A DNA stretch of 64,000 nucleotides from Agelas oroides. Taxonomy: Eukaryota > Porifera > Demospongiae > Agelasida > Agelasidae. The stretch spans positions 4,798,159-4,862,158 of the forward strand of contig OX422187.1 of assembly GCA_949130485.1 (NCBI GenBank), read 5' to 3'. Shown here piece by piece: positions 25,325 to 46,921 of the stretch. Each line of letters begins with the position of its first letter. The stretch's first letter is position 1. The notes under the pieces are model-generated. The model saw only the letters and a program-made list of their open reading frames with translations. It did no database searches and was not told where the DNA came from. Both the position numbers and the translations under genes were made by a program.

Positions 25325-26770
25325 GCTAGGTTTCCACACATCTACCGTTGTTCCTGTCCCCAAGTGCAGTGCTAATACCTCAGACCCCTCAAATTATTGA
25401 CCAATTTCATTACTATCGATATGCGACAAGATGCTTGAACGACATATCTCCCATCTGCTGATATCATTCCTGGCGTCTTCTTGCCCATTGTCTAGCAGTC
25501 AGTGGGGTTTTACATCAAATAAATCTACGGTAACTGCGCTGCTCTCAGTCCTGCATGACTGGCATCGATATCTTGAAAAGGGAATTGAGCTCTGTGCAGT
25601 CTTTTTTGACCTTCGAAAAGCTTTCGATACAGTTCCCCACTATCCCTTGCTCTGTAAACTAGAAGAACTTGGAGTAGACCGCTATCTGCTGAGATGGATT
25701 TGCAATTATCTCTCGCAACGAAAACAGCAAGTGGTTGTGGATGGTGCTATCTCTGATGAGCTTTCTGTTATATCTGGAGTACCCCAAGGCTCTGTGTTGG
25801 GCCCGCTATTGTTTCTTATTTACATTGATGGGGTTGAGTCAGTCACTCTCTCAGATGGAACTATCGTGCTGTATGCTGACGATATGGTTCTATATCGACC
25901 AATATACTCCTATGAAGATTACTGGTTACTGCAACAGGACATTAATGCCATTGCCACATGGATTGCTGATAACCTAATACAAGCAAGTGTAAATATGTGA
26001 CCATATCTCGGAAAAGAGCAAAAGAGTTACCACCCACAATCAACCTGAATGGCATCCCACTTGACAGAGTCACTGAATTGGCATTCTTATTACTGCTGAT
26101 CTATCCTGGACTGCCCACATAAATATGATATGCACTAAAGCAACAAGGCTGGTTGGAATGCTCTATAGGCAATTTCATCAAGATGCAGGTACCTCCACTC
26201 TAAAGCAGCTCTATGTCTCTAACATCAGACCCCATCTTGAATATGCATGTCAAGTTTGGGACCCTTACCTACAGAAAGATAATAGATATGGTAGAATCAG
26301 TTCAGAAGTTTTCCTTGCGAGTTTGTTCAAAACAGTGGGATGCTAGTTACTCTATGTTGTGCAGTAGCCTAAATCTCCCGACTCTTGCTGCCAGGAGAAA
26401 GCAGATGAAACTCAGTGTAATGTACAAAATTGCACATGGTCTTGCTGACTTCCCAACTGTTCCCATCTCTGCAAGAGACAACCCCTTCGATCTACGAAGC
26501 TTAGCCCCCCCCATACATTGTCAGGATTTAGTACAAAGACAAACAGCTTCAAGTACTCTTTTTTTCCTCACTCTGTTGAACTCTGGAATTCACTACCATC
26601 TGATGTGGCTCTGGCAAATTATAACTCATTTAAAAATTCTATTTTAACTATACTTTAACTGTGTAATATTAGATGGGTACATACCATGTATTAGTGTCAT
26701 GTATGCTACTGTATGTATCCCTGACATGTAATCTCATGCAGAATTATTATACGAAGAAAAAAAAAAGAAG
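25325..26770 (+). mobile_element. Broken non-LTR retrotransposon (LINE) reverse transcriptase
   Basis: 5'-truncated LINE. Reverse transcriptase motifs in order: STVVPVPK, DLRKAFDTVPH, GVPQGSVLGPLLFLIYI and YADD (25431-26000). The thumb/C-terminal region follows in other frames: IRPHLEYACQVWDP near 26230, and ESVQKFSLRVCSKQWD then LPTLAARRKQMKL (26290-26440). An in-frame TGA replaces the expected Arg codon just before PISLL (about 25400), and at least two frameshifts follow. An A-rich tail ends at about 26768. The C-terminal motifs fit the CR1/L2/Jockey group; the clade is uncertain. Inactive. Confidence 0.88.
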
Positions 26771-26819
26771 ACTAAACCATTTCCACGCAACTTGGTAACC
26801 TTGCTCCATGCAAGTCAGG

Positions 26820-27085
26820 GGTTGCTGGTGGCCTATTGGTTAAAGCACTGGACTGCGGATCAAAAGATCCAGGGTTCCAGTCCCACTAGCAGCAGAGATT
26901 TCTCTTCTGCATGGGTGCACTCAGCCCTAGCTCAAAAAAAAATTGAGTAGAAGGTTTTCCTTCGCGTCCTTCGGAGGGGACGTTAAAGCCGTCGGTCCCG
27001 GGGGGAACCCCTTAATATTAGCCTAAGTGCTATTGGGGATTTCCTCGTTAACTGGGTATCCCAGGAAAAACTATAAAAAAAGTTT
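26820..27085 (+). mobile_element. tRNA-derived SINE
   Basis: Starts with a tRNA-like head: A box TGGCCTATTGG and a B-box-like GGGTTCCAGTCCC about 45 bp on. A body follows with TTCGGAGGGGACGTTAAAGCC, reminiscent of a conserved SINE core motif, and an A-rich end (ACTATAAAAAAAG). It follows the LINE directly. Confidence 0.7.
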
Positions 27086-27523
27086 TGCCGTAAATGTGCA
27101 TGAGTACAGTTTGTTACTAGAGGGTATCCAGAAAGACTGAATGAAGAATACAGAACAATACATGCGGTAATAAAATCTTTTCACAAGTCACTGCCTCAAG
27201 GCCTGGCTCAATAATTTTGCGTGATACGACGATAAATATGTGATTGGTTCACGGAAGTGACCTCGCGGTTGCGATGCGAAGTAGCGCTTGCTTTTGTGAG
27301 TCAGCGATGAAACTAGAACGAAGTTAATAGTTGTTTGAAAGTGGATCGGTAGGTCATGGCACAGAGAAATAGTCTTCGTCCCCCTTTAAATCTCGTGCCA
27401 AGCTCATGAAAATGGCAGAGTTGGTGTCGAGATGGCGATGGCGATACCGAGACGGAGTTCTTGCAGCTGTTGCAGGAGCCCGTTTGTGCCTTCTGGAGGA
27501 AGGTACCCATGTTTACTCTAGCC

Positions 27524-27592
27524 TCATCCCCAGGCCACTCCCAGGTTTTATCTCGCAGCCGTGGAGAAAAATCGGGAGAAGGCCTGGGAGCA
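27524..27592. repeat. Copy of the CCTCATTCCCAGGC inverted-repeat family
   Basis: CTAGCCTCATCCCCAGGCCACTCCCAGG...GAAGGCCTGGGAGCAATAC forms short inverted ends. Confidence 0.5.
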
Positions 27593-27690
27593 ATACTACG
27601 TCACGGACCGGAAATGGTGGACTCGGTTAGTACGTAATGTGGACTCGGTGTCGTAATGATGGCAACGTGCCCACGCAATATGCGGCCAGT

Positions 27691-28168
27691 ACAGCAAGCG
27701 ATCGAATAGTGAAGTTTGCCTACGCGTTTTGCCTACAGCTACGGACTTCACAAGTACCAAGTCGCTAACGAAGGGTGTGTAGACGTAAGTGGAAGGCGTT
27801 GTGCGTGTACGTCGACTGAGGAAAGCAGCAGCCTGAGGGCAAGCGCGTCGCTCCGTGTCAAAATAAGTCTCTGCAGTCCGACAACTGCCCTCAAGGAGGC
27901 TCAGAGCTAGGGCTGAACGGCGTAGATAACTTGTACATACCTACAAGTAGCCTTGCCATCTGTTTCTCCGTCCTTGAGGATAGTGGTCCCAGTGCAGAGA
28001 CTTGTTTTGACACGCAGCGACGCGCTTGCCCTCAGCCTGCTGCTTTCCTCAGTCGCACAACGCCTTCCACTTACGTCTACACACCCTTCGTTAGCGACTT
28101 GGTACTTGCGAAGTCCGTAGCTGTAGGCAAAACGCCTAGGCAAACTTCACTATTCGATCGCTTGCTGC
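27691..28168. mobile_element. Fold-back element, about 205-bp arms
   Basis: Left arm 27691-27895 (CAGCAAGCGATCGAATAGTG...) is repeated inverted at about 27966-28168 (...CACTATTCGATCGCTTGCTG). Both arms translate into the same frame (RFAYSYGL.KYQVANEGCVD), so these frames are shadows of the repeat, not genes. Confidence 0.85.
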
Positions 28169-28368
28169 TTTAGTACCCGCAACAGACATATTGTACAGCA
28201 TCACGTGATAAATGGGCGTGGTCAATGGTGAAGCCTTATGAAATCATACTGGTGGACCTTTGCTTGAGTGTAGACTAGAACCGTGTGTCACTTTTATGTG
28301 CAAAGATATAGTATCACAAAGATGACAAACATTTTTGTCAAAAACAAGTTGAGCCAGGCCTATATATA

Positions 28369-29066
28369 CAAGACTTAAAAAACATTAAAAATGTAAAAAG
28401 ATGTAGGGATGGCATGCCAAAAAGTATGCAAACAAGGTTGGGATAATGCATGAAAGCAAAGGTCAACATATTGGCAAAGCCCCATCCCTACATCTTTTTC
28501 ACACTGCAGTTAGACAGCGTGCTTGAGTTGAGAGCTGAATCTGCACCCATCCATGCAGTTATGCTGTGCATGAGTACTTGAGTTTACACACTGTCTATGA
28601 CTAGTCTGCAGCCCACTCAAGTTCAGTGTCTAGGTTGTATCAGAAAGGGTGCCACTGTCACTACAAGTAGTATATGGGCAGTAAAGCTACTTGGTAGCTA
28701 TCTGATAGCTACGTATGAGGAAAAACATACCTATACAGACACAAATGCTGGATCATAAGGAGCTAGGAAGTGGCCTGAGAACGAGGCTACAGCAGTAAAG
28801 CCGGTGAACTTGTAGCCTCGTTCCCAGGCCATTGGGAGGAGCTATAGGAAGTGGCTTGAGAACGAGGCTACAGCCATGAACTGCCAGTAAAGGTTGGAGT
28901 AAACTTGTGGTATGTTTTAGGAAGACCCCCATGCACTGTCTAACTGCAGTGTGAAAAAGATGTAGGGATGGGGCTTTGCCAATATGTTGACCTTTGCTTT
29001 CATGCATTATCCCAACCTTGTTTGCATACTTTTTGGCATGCCATCCATACTGTTTTTTAAGTCTTG
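28369..29066. mobile_element. Fold-back element, about 140-bp arms
   Basis: Left arm CAAGACTTAAAAAAC...GATGTAGGGATGGCATGCCAAAAAG...CTGCAGTTAGACAG (28369-28519). Inverted right arm 28936-29066. The loop holds copies of the GGCCTGAGAACGAGGCTAC family (28755-28873). Confidence 0.85.
28755..28873. repeat. Nested CCTCGTTCCCAGGCC inverted repeats
   Basis: GGAGCTAGGAAGTGGCCTGA GAACGAGGCTAC, then TAGCCTCGTTCCCAGGCC, then a near copy of the first. Direct and inverted copies sit within 120 bp. Confidence 0.7.
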
Positions 29067-30279
29067 TTTCTGTACTTTACAGTTAGACCTAAGCCTAAGA
29101 AGAATATTTCAATTGTAACCACAACACCAGAACTTGAAATAATAGTAGTAGTTCCAGGCATGTAATAATAATGTGTAATATAGCCAGCTAGAACCTGGTG
29201 AAGGGCCAACCTCTCTCCCTACCAAACTTTGTGAAATCAATTTCATGATTCAGTTGTCAATCACATGACGACTGACCAGCTGCAGCACAGAAAACTATCA
29301 TACTGACAACTTACCCTGCTAGCTTTACAGTTCACTAAAGCTGTGAGTAGGCTATTTTTAGTGTAGCTACAAGTAGGTAGCGCCTTACCTACGTGGTGTT
29401 CATAAGTCTTTTAAAGCTCTATCTACTGATACTAGTTTCATTAAAACTGGAGTTTTTTATCAGAAGTTATCGACCCTAGAATGTAATTTCCGCTACCGGC
29501 TCTCTAGCCACTTCGTAACACGAAAGAAAGAAAGAAAGAAGAATACGAAAAATGGCACTTTCATGACCGCACACTTTTGCGTTTAGCTGTCTTCCGCGTG
29601 GCTTTTGGCCACTTATATGAGTCTTGCTGATCACAAAGCCACTAAATAAGCTTTTAGCGTGTTTGTGGTGAAGTTGTACGGCTTTTGTAAGTATTGCATA
29701 TATTGCGCTTCGGCACCATCCCTACATAGTCTACCGACTCTCTGACACCTGAGCGCGCAGGACCCCCCACGTCACCATGCAGGTCCCAGGCCTGCAAACT
29801 GCAGACCCCTGGCACATGGTCTTTTGAGCAGGACCTGGTGTACAACATCTTCTGGGTCTTACCTATAGCTCAGATTCCCTGCTTGTCACATGCACAGCAC
29901 TCAGTGATTTCGTCATCCAGAGGTGATCTATCTAGTCTCCTAGTCTGTCTGCTGTATATTCGACTGGTCTCAATAGCTCAATGCTCAATATTGAAGCTTA
30001 ATGCAACCCAACCAGTGCATAATGCTGCTTTAATAGCCAACTATCAACTGAATGCTAATACAAAGGCAGTACCAAAGGACAATACAAAAGTAGGGAGTCA
30101 AAACAATCAGCTAGAAAGGGAAAAGCTATAACTATCTATATGCTTTTGCAATGTAGTTATACCGGTAGTGATGATGCATGGTCACCACAGAGGCTATTGT
30201 ATTTCTGATGTAACAACTAGCTACAATACTACTATACTTTTAACAAGTACAATGTGTTTTTTTTCCAGTAAGTATTCAA
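29067..30279. other. 3' flank of RTK B; no gene recognised
   Basis: Contains a short (GAAA)n at 29521-29541. Small open frames (29654-29848 minus, 29838-30131 plus) have no motifs. Part is presumably RTK B 3' UTR, but I see no clear polyadenylation signal. Confidence 0.4.
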
Positions 30280-39929
<9,650 letters not shown>

Positions 39930-40512
39930 TCTTAGTGACCAAGTAGCAGATCAGACTGCGCAAATACGACAATGATTTACCTGGTACGACAGTAGCTCAG
40001 TCACCGTTAATAAAGCATGATAACCAAGGCCTATTTGCTAAATGGGAACCCCCGCAACAGGTGGTTATACCGATTGCTCACTGCCGGAAATAGGTAGTCT
40101 CGTGCCCCGCCCGCGCGCGCCTCCCGGCGAGAAACGGTCTGGTGAACGAAGTCGAATTTCTTGGGCTTATTACCCAAAACGGGTAACGACCAATGAGATT
40201 GCGAGATCGGTAATTATTACGTTGCACTTCCCTTACAACAGTAAAATTTGCTCATCTCCATTCGAGTATCCGTACCTTTTTTGAGCAGGTTGGCCGCAAA
40301 ATGTTTTGATCGTTGCTAGGTTACATTGTCGCAAAAGTGTGCGCTAGCCCAAGAAATTCGACTTGGTTCACCAGACCGTTTCTCCTCGTTAGAGGGTGGG
40401 GTCTGGGGCTACAGTCCCGGAGTGGGTTTTCTAAGACTTAATGTGATTGGTCAGAAGGGATGATGTCATTATGATGTCATTAATAATCATAGATACAAGC
40501 AACAAAAGTCAC

Positions 40513-40652
40513 AGAAACACAAGAAACACAAGAAACACGAGAAACATGAGAAACACGAGAAACACAAGAAACACGAGAAACACAAGAAACACCCACACAT
40601 AGTATAGGCCTGAGAAACGCGAGAAACACAAGAAACCCCAGAAACACACACA
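40513..40652. repeat. 9-bp minisatellite, AAACACGAG orientation
   Basis: Tandem AAACAC(A/G)AG units, the reverse complement of the array at 40855-41165. The long low-complexity frames here are repeat shadows. Confidence 0.9.
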
Positions 40653-40794
40653 CACAGAGTATAATCCTGAGAAGCATTAAAACAAACAAACATAAACTTG
40701 AGAAACATGAGAAGCACCATTAGCAGACCCAACAGTAAAATAGCAAGAAGGGAGGAGGGTGGGGCTGCTGGTTGGTTTAGATTTAGTGTTTAGG

Positions 40795-40836
40795 CTAAGG
40801 GTAAGGGTTAGGGTTAGGGTTAGGGTTAGGGCCAAG
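40795..40836. repeat. Interstitial TTAGGG-type array
   Basis: AAGGGTAAGGG followed by about four TTAGGG units, sitting between the two 9-bp arrays. Confidence 0.9.
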
Positions 40837-40854
40837 ATTAAGTTACAGCTTGTG

Positions 40855-41168
40855 TTTTTCTTGTGTTTCTTGTGTTTCTTGGGTTTGTCGTGTTTCTTGT
40901 GTTTCTTGTGTTTCTCGTGTTTCTCGTGTTTCTTGTGTTTCTTGTGTTTCTCGTGTTTCTTGTGTTTCTCGTGTTTCTTGTGTTTCTCGTGTTTCTCGGG
41001 TTTCTTGTGTTTCTCGGGTTTCTTGTGTTTCTCGTGTTTCTTGGGTTTCTTGTGTTTCTTGTGTTTCTCGTGTTTCTTGTGTTTCTCGGGTTTCTGGTGT
41101 TTCTTGTGTTTCTCGGGTTTCTTGTGTTTCATGTGTTTCATGTGTTTCATGTGTTTGCTGTGTTTGCT
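40855..41168. repeat. 9-bp minisatellite, TTTCTYGTG orientation
   Basis: About 34 units of TTTCT(T/C)G(T/G)G. Because 9 is a multiple of three, every frame is open (CVSCVS..., VFLVFL...); none is a gene. Confidence 0.93.
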
Positions 41169-41625
41169 TGTGTTTGAATTTTACAGGTAGAGTTGGTTGA
41201 CCAATCAAATTACAGCTTAGAAAGGTCACGTGCATGTCACACTTTAGCTGTTTTGACCAATCAGGAGAGACCTTAGAAAAGGTACCCCGGGATGGCTCGT
41301 CTGGGGACGAGACTAGGAAATAGGATTCTGGGAGGCGATTTTTTTTTGGGGGGGGGGGCCAGTTCTCACGTGAGTGAGCCAGGTTTATATGAATAATTCA
41401 TATCGCCCACGCACAGTATGCCTGTTACCGAACTTTGTACTTCGCTGTAATCACGGACTCGCTCATGGAGTATCTTCGGTATCAAGGGAAAGAAAAACAA
41501 GTGAGCGTGGAATCAGTATGGTATTGAGCAGACAGTCTACAGTATGGTGGAGGTATGTATTCCTGCAGCTTTGAGGGAAATAAATTGTGCAATTCGCAGC
41601 CCTCTGTACAGCATGTTGGGCTCAG

Positions 41626-42291
41626 TAAGGCCACGCAAAGTACATTGTTAGTTTCTCGCCCACATCCTGATGAAAACGGATGCGTGAGGGAGGTCATTTA
41701 TTCATTATTCATTATTTAACTGTACCAAGTACTTTAGGCCACGCAAAGTACATTGTTAGTTTCTCGCCCACATCCTGATGAAACGGATGCGTGAGGGAGG
41801 TCATTATTCATTATTTAACTGTACCAAATACTTTATATGGGAGCCAAACGTAGAACATACATCATTCACGACAAGTTTTTCATTCACGACAAGTTTTTCA
41901 TCCACAACACTCATGGACTCTTTCGAGTGGCCAACAAAAACTTTGTCCAGCGTTGAACGTGACAACTGTTCATCTACTTGGAGCCGTGGATGAGCACCCG
42001 CTAAAATCTTCTGGAAGAGCGTCACAAATGTTAACCCATCCTCTACTTGAACAACCGTCCATGCAATGTGAGTTCGGCAGGGACTCACAAGGGTCAAGTT
42101 CACGAGTTGTTCTGACAAGCCACCATGGCAGATGCTAGCTGGAAAGAAGGAAACTTTCAGGTGGCAGCTCACGTGATTTATATAATAAGAGGGTGGAGAC
42201 TGCAAATTCCCCAATAATGAACCAGTACGTGGGTAGTTTTCACACACGCGGGCGGCGACGAGAAACTAACAATCTAGTTTGTGTGGCCTAA
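41626..42291. mobile_element. Harbinger-type non-autonomous element (copy B)
   Basis: Element 41629-42288 with GGCCACGCAAAGTACATTG...CAATCTAGTTTGTGTGGCC ends and TAA duplicated on both sides. Copy A has the empty CAGTAATTTG at 18698. The left terminal unit of about 100 bp is present twice. It carries a 147-codon minus-strand frame of unknown identity, shared with the copy at 21042 apart from a small duplication (EKLVVN twice). Confidence 0.85.
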
Positions 42292-43988
42292 TTTGAAATA
42301 GGCCCAAAGTTGTGTCCTCTTGGGTAGCCAATACACCTCAAGATATCTATTGCTCTATGCACCTGACAGTAACTGAGGTAGCACTCATCTGAGTGTTTAT
42401 TGCACGGACTGACTTTTGGCCCGCACAGTTATTAGTCAGTATACAAGCATAAGAGCATTGTCTCAGAGACAGTCCAAGTGATGAGTGGTTGTGGCATGTC
42501 CAAAATAAAACATAGTCTGAGCAATCTGGCTAGCAAGCAAGTTCTGGCTGCTCTAGGTGTCTTCATCTTGCAGAACAGCGTCATGCAGGTAAATCCTCGT
42601 TTAGTTCCATGCACCAGTATTGAGTAGTCGCAGTGATGTACTATAGGCCTAGATCTGTTACCATCTCCGCTGACTTATGCTGACTATTTGGCCTCATTCC
42701 CAGGCTCCTCCCCAGGTTTTGTACATGCATGCACTCTAAAAAGGAACGTGTTGAAACTACATGCATTCGCGTGTTAACCGAATGTCCCGGAATTCAACAC
42801 AGGGTACACACATGTCGCCTAGTGTATGTGTTGTTCTAACATGTGTGTCACTGCTGTTGTGTTTAAATAGCATCTGTGCCGAAACAGCATACATGTTTAG
42901 CGATATGTGTTATTGCAGCACAGAGTATGTGTAACACTCGTGCACCCCGTGTTGTTTTTTGGGACATTCGGTCAACACTTGAATGCAGGTAGATTCAACA
43001 TACATACTAGCGACATGCGTGTAATGCATGTTGTTTTGTGGGAAAATAAATTAACACGGAAATGTTGTTTAATTCAACATAAGCTGGTACAGATATAACA
43101 GGTGTAGGGATACTACAGGCTTGTGTTCCCTGTTGAACTGTGTGGGAAAACATGATGCATTGACACCGAAGACATTTGCTGCAACAGATTCAAAGGTATC
43201 GTTATAGATGGCAAGAGCAAATGATGACATCATTTTATATGGTAACACTAAAAACAATTCCTACAAAAGATTTGGAATCTCATCATGTGGACCCTGGAAA
43301 CAGAACACTATAATGTGTTATGTGAAATATTCATAGTGTAACTGCATGTTTGGAATTGAGTCATATCAAACTGATCGAATATTTACAGTTGTTCAGGTCA
43401 CTGCAGGCAGGCAAAAGCAATTATCGCTTATAAGACAACTTCTCATAATTTGATTAATTCTAACCACCATAGGCTATTCACTGGAGGTCTTTTTTTAGGC
43501 TCTGGATACCTTCTTTGGTCTATATTTTCACTTCTGCTTGGATCGAGCTAGCACTGAAAACTTGAGCCAAAGCTTCTTTGACACATTCTCTGGGGGTTCA
43601 TGACCTTAACCACACCAACTAATTAGCAAGCTTTCAATGGTCAGGGCTCTCTCTGACCAGCTAACACTCCTCCTGACTGAAAACCTGCCTACAGTTCCAG
43701 AAATGGTGGGAAAGGCGTGGTTTCTACACCGATTTGTGCTACCAAGGTGACCAGCCTGTGCCGACTAAGGCTTTTTTACAGCAAGCCAAGGCAGCTGCCA
43801 TGCACAAGGCACCCAGTGCTGAAACCCGCCCACCTCCCCCTATCCCATGCATCTTCAATGTGGACTGTGCCAACTGATAGCTAACATGCAGCCAAAGTCA
43901 GATGACATCAAGAGGCATGATTGGTGGTTAAAGGGTTAATTAAAGAGCTTGGCCATCAAAATGTTTCTCACAGACTGCTGGCACTTTG
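42289..43988. repeat. Copy B of palindrome arm and loop
   Basis: Matches 18701-20400 with scattered substitutions. Beyond about 43988 the two copies diverge. In B the next 55 bp are the inverted copy of 41333-41392 (CTCACTCACGTGAGAACTGG), so B also ends in a palindrome. Confidence 0.8.
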
Positions 43989-43989
43989 G

Positions 43990-44899
43990 ATATATAAACC
44001 TGGCTCACTCACGTGAGAACTGGGCCCAAAAAAAAATCGCCACCGGGCTACAGAGGACGAAAGATCTCCCGTGGGAGAGGGTAGGAAGTCGTCTGCCGGT
44101 TTGAAATAGCGATACAGTGCCATCGTCAGATCGAGCAAGACTAGCGCACAAAACGCACGTGCGAAAATTTCCACAAGTTCAAATGTTCAAACAAACCTAA
44201 AATTTTCGTGGTTATTTCGTGGTTCTTATTTTCACGTTTTGGTCATGGGTCGCAAAAATCGCGAAAAATTGGACCTGCGAAAATTTCCCGCTATACGGTA
44301 TCAGTTGTGGGTGCTTTTTGTATGCTAAATTTGTATTTGGTGTCACAGGAAATCCGATTCAGTGGAATTAATCTGTTGGAATGAACCTGCTAGTAAAACT
44401 GATCCAGGTTTCTCTAATTGTATCATATTGCCTCATCTTGCTTCAGTTAAAGATATTTTTCACTTTGATATGCTGTATATTTTGAGTACTCAGCATGGGT
44501 TCTCTTCTGATGGAGAGAAATTTCCAGTCACTCTTATAGACTCAATCTATAAGAGTGACTGCACCTTTATGCTCATTCTCCTATGCATGTTCCCATATTC
44601 AAAATGTATGGTATAATGTAAATGGCTAGCAAAGTGGCAACATTGAAATTGTTAATCATCATTCTAATTGCATGATTTGAGTGTGCATAATCAGCTAAAC
44701 TGGAGTGTCACAACTTCCTATTTCCAGCCTGATTCCTGTAAGTGGTTCATTAACAGTACTCAGTAGGACACTATACTAAGTGAAGCATGTAGGAAGCATT
44801 AAACACAAAGTTGGTTTTCCAGGCTACTACTTGAGCAAGGCTACATACAGCCATACTACTGTGTAGCTACACAGCTAACCAGTAATACAGCTTTATTTT
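43990..44899. other. Unique spacer with a short repeat, no gene recognised
   Basis: About 44195-44300 contains GCGAAAATTT(C) repeats ending GCTATACGGTA, a motif also seen inverted near 56163-56250. That is probably a MITE end. The rest shows no coding features. Confidence 0.45.
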
Positions 44900-44910
44900 G
44901 TGTATACAGC

Positions 44911-45092
44911 TGTCAGTTGTTGCGGCTTGGATGACCCAGTAGTTGGTCAAGTGGAGCTCTCTAATACCGAAATTGGATCAACAGCCAACTACACCTGCAA
45001 TCACGGCTACATTCTTCTCAGCAATGGAAACAGCACCCTCACTTGTCAAGCTAATGGAGAGCAGTCTGGGAGCCCACCCTCTTGTGAATGTG
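44911..45092 (+). CDS. Orphan Sushi/CCP (SCR) domain exon
   Basis: After a TATACAG acceptor the frame reads SCCGLDDPVVGQVELSN, then ANYTCNHGYILL, STLTCQANGE and PPSCE, followed by a possible GTGAGC donor. Four of the cysteines have Sushi spacing and the NYTC..GY.L signature is clear. Gln stands where most CCPs have Trp. Both ends are phase 1, as in shuffled extracellular modules. I find no neighbouring exon, so this may be a lone exon of a gene with distant exons or a relict. Confidence 0.65.
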
Positions 45093-46034
45093 AGCTTTGT
45101 GCAAGGTTCAAGACTCACCACAAATGTCTCTACATGAGACCAAATAAAACAATGTACAAACAAGCAGAAAAAGCATAAGCAGTCCTGTAGCCAGGATTTT
45201 CAGAAGGGGGGTTACTTGGGTGGGTCTAGGGGGGTCTGGGGGCATGCCCCCCCCAGGAAATTTTAGATGCTCTGAGATTACTTTTGAGGTCATTTTTGGA
45301 CAGAAGCAGAGCCATAGTAGCTGCATGGCTTGCAGAGTATTGTATCCAGTATTTGGCTGTCCATATATGCATTTGCTAAGCCATGCAGCTGACATCGAAT
45401 TTCCACTGAGAGTCTGGCCCCACAAGACTATGAAAGAAGGTACTATGGTTGGCAGAACAGCAGATGGGGTGACAGATGGTGAAACAGTAGGCACAGAATA
45501 CTAAAAATACGCAAGAAGAGCATCAACCTTATACGACAGCAAGATGTCTATAGACTGCCGTACATTTCTATGTGTTTTCCGAAGAATGGTATGACTCCAG
45601 ACTGTTCAGTTGCTGCTTCATTGTTGGCGGTGACCTAACTAGAAGGACAACTGGTGAATATAAAATTTGCACCAAACTGCTGAGGCCCTCTACCTGATAA
45701 TGTCAAAATCTATTTTTAGTCCCTCGGCTAAAATGAAAAATTGTGCACTTTCTCAAGGGCTCCACCCACAGTCTGACCACATCCTCAACACATACACTAA
45801 AAGAGCTGACACAAACTGTCCTGGGACCCCTTCAATTCCAGTCTACAGGCCAAAACTCACATTTGACCTCAATGTGATGGGATTGTACATCTATCGAGTG
45901 GACCATTCTATACTTGGTCCCAATGACAATATTGATGAAATTGGGAAGCCACAACTATTATATAGTATAACTGTTGATGGGGAAAATTGCTGGTGAAGTT
46001 CTGGTGGCCTAGCACTTGTTGAGTCATCAAATCA
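45093..46034. other. Stretch after the CCP exon; no further exon recognised
   Basis: GGGTCTGGGGGCATGCCCCCCCC (about 45230) is a short palindrome. A 109-codon plus-strand frame (45667-45996) has no motif I recognise and no splice context I trust. Confidence 0.4.
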
Positions 46035-46203
46035 ATTAACCAGAATGATGGTTAAGTGAGTTAATATTCCACCAGAATGATGGTTAAATGTTAAATATTC
46101 CACCAGAATCATGGTTAAATGTTAAATATTCCACCAGAATGATGGTTAAATGTTAAATATTCCACCAGATCATGGTTAAGTGAGTTAATATTCCACCAGA
46201 ATT
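46035..46203. repeat. 31-bp tandem repeat, five units
   Basis: CCACCAGAATSATGGTTAA(A/G)TG(T/A)..TTAATATT repeated about five times with small variants. Confidence 0.92.
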
Positions 46204-46740
46204 GCCATTCACATCATCAAGCTTTCCTGATTCTTTTATACTGAGATGAGTAGAAGGATAATTGTTCAAATTCAGAGTATATACCTATCTATTTATGGCA
46301 TACAGGTTATTCGCAAGATTTGAATCTAGACCACACCCAATGACTCTTCTAGTGACCCCAGTGCTAGTTTACCTTAGCTAAATGGCCCACTGCATCACTT
46401 CAAGGTTGGGCCAGACATAAGTTTAATCTACATAACCCCATTTTTACAGGCTATTGCACCCCACGGGGATGTGAACTCAGAGTCATACACTCCAAGATGC
46501 AAATTAAAGGATTCATGTAATTAAGTTATACCCCAAGATGTGAATACTTTACAGTACCAATAATTTCAAGAAATGGTTCTTGGTACTTTCTTGAGTATGC
46601 TGTTACAGAGGCTGAGAGGCTACTAGTCAAAAATTCTTCAAAATCAGGAGGAGATTAGTAGGAAAGGCATGGAGATTGAGTTGCTTCTCAACAAGTGTCT
46701 TGTATGGTACATGTAGACTACAAACAGCTTGCCATAGGCC

Positions 46741-46921
46741 TACGTCCGCACCGCCCGCATTGTGTGTATACGAGGGAACCCAGTCGCATTGCACAGACTG
46801 GGAACGAGAAAGTAGCTCAATCGCGACGCGCGCGCGCGCGCGTTTAGATGCATAGCGCAGAATCATCACTTGAGGTCAAAGTTCACTAATGAGTTTTATT
46901 CCTGTCTCTAGCCGCTAGTAA
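46741..46921 (+). promoter_or_regulatory. Likely VPS36 promoter region, CpG-rich
   Basis: The 180 bp before the VPS36 ATG is unusually CpG-rich for this window, with a run of (CG)n at about 46826-46842. I see no TATA box. The call rests only on position and composition. Confidence 0.35.

Larger units (their letters stand above)
40086..41324. mobile_element. 1.2-kb composite element with 9-bp target duplication, only in copy B
   Basis: The element 40095-41315 begins TAGTCTCGTGCCCC and ends GGGGACGAGACTA. GGAAATAGG flanks it at 40086-40094 and 41316-41324, and copy A keeps the empty site (about 18408-18420). Inside are an inverted pair (GGTCTGGTGAACGAAGTCGA ATTTC at about 40135 and its complement at about 40350), a telomere-like tract, and 9-bp repeats in opposite orientations. 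No transposase is seen. Confidence 0.88.

Noticed and set aside
27716-28143. Two similar small genes on opposite strands
   Set aside because: The shared peptide exists because the DNA is an inverted repeat. There are no start context, domains or splice sites.
40795-40836. A true chromosome end
   Set aside because: Only a few TTAGGG units, internal to an inserted element with flanking target duplication and gene-bearing DNA on both sides.
40677-41235. Long open frames on both strands (KHEKHKKH, VFLVFL, ETRETQ types)
   Set aside because: They come from a 9-bp repeat, which keeps every frame open. There are no domains or splice context.
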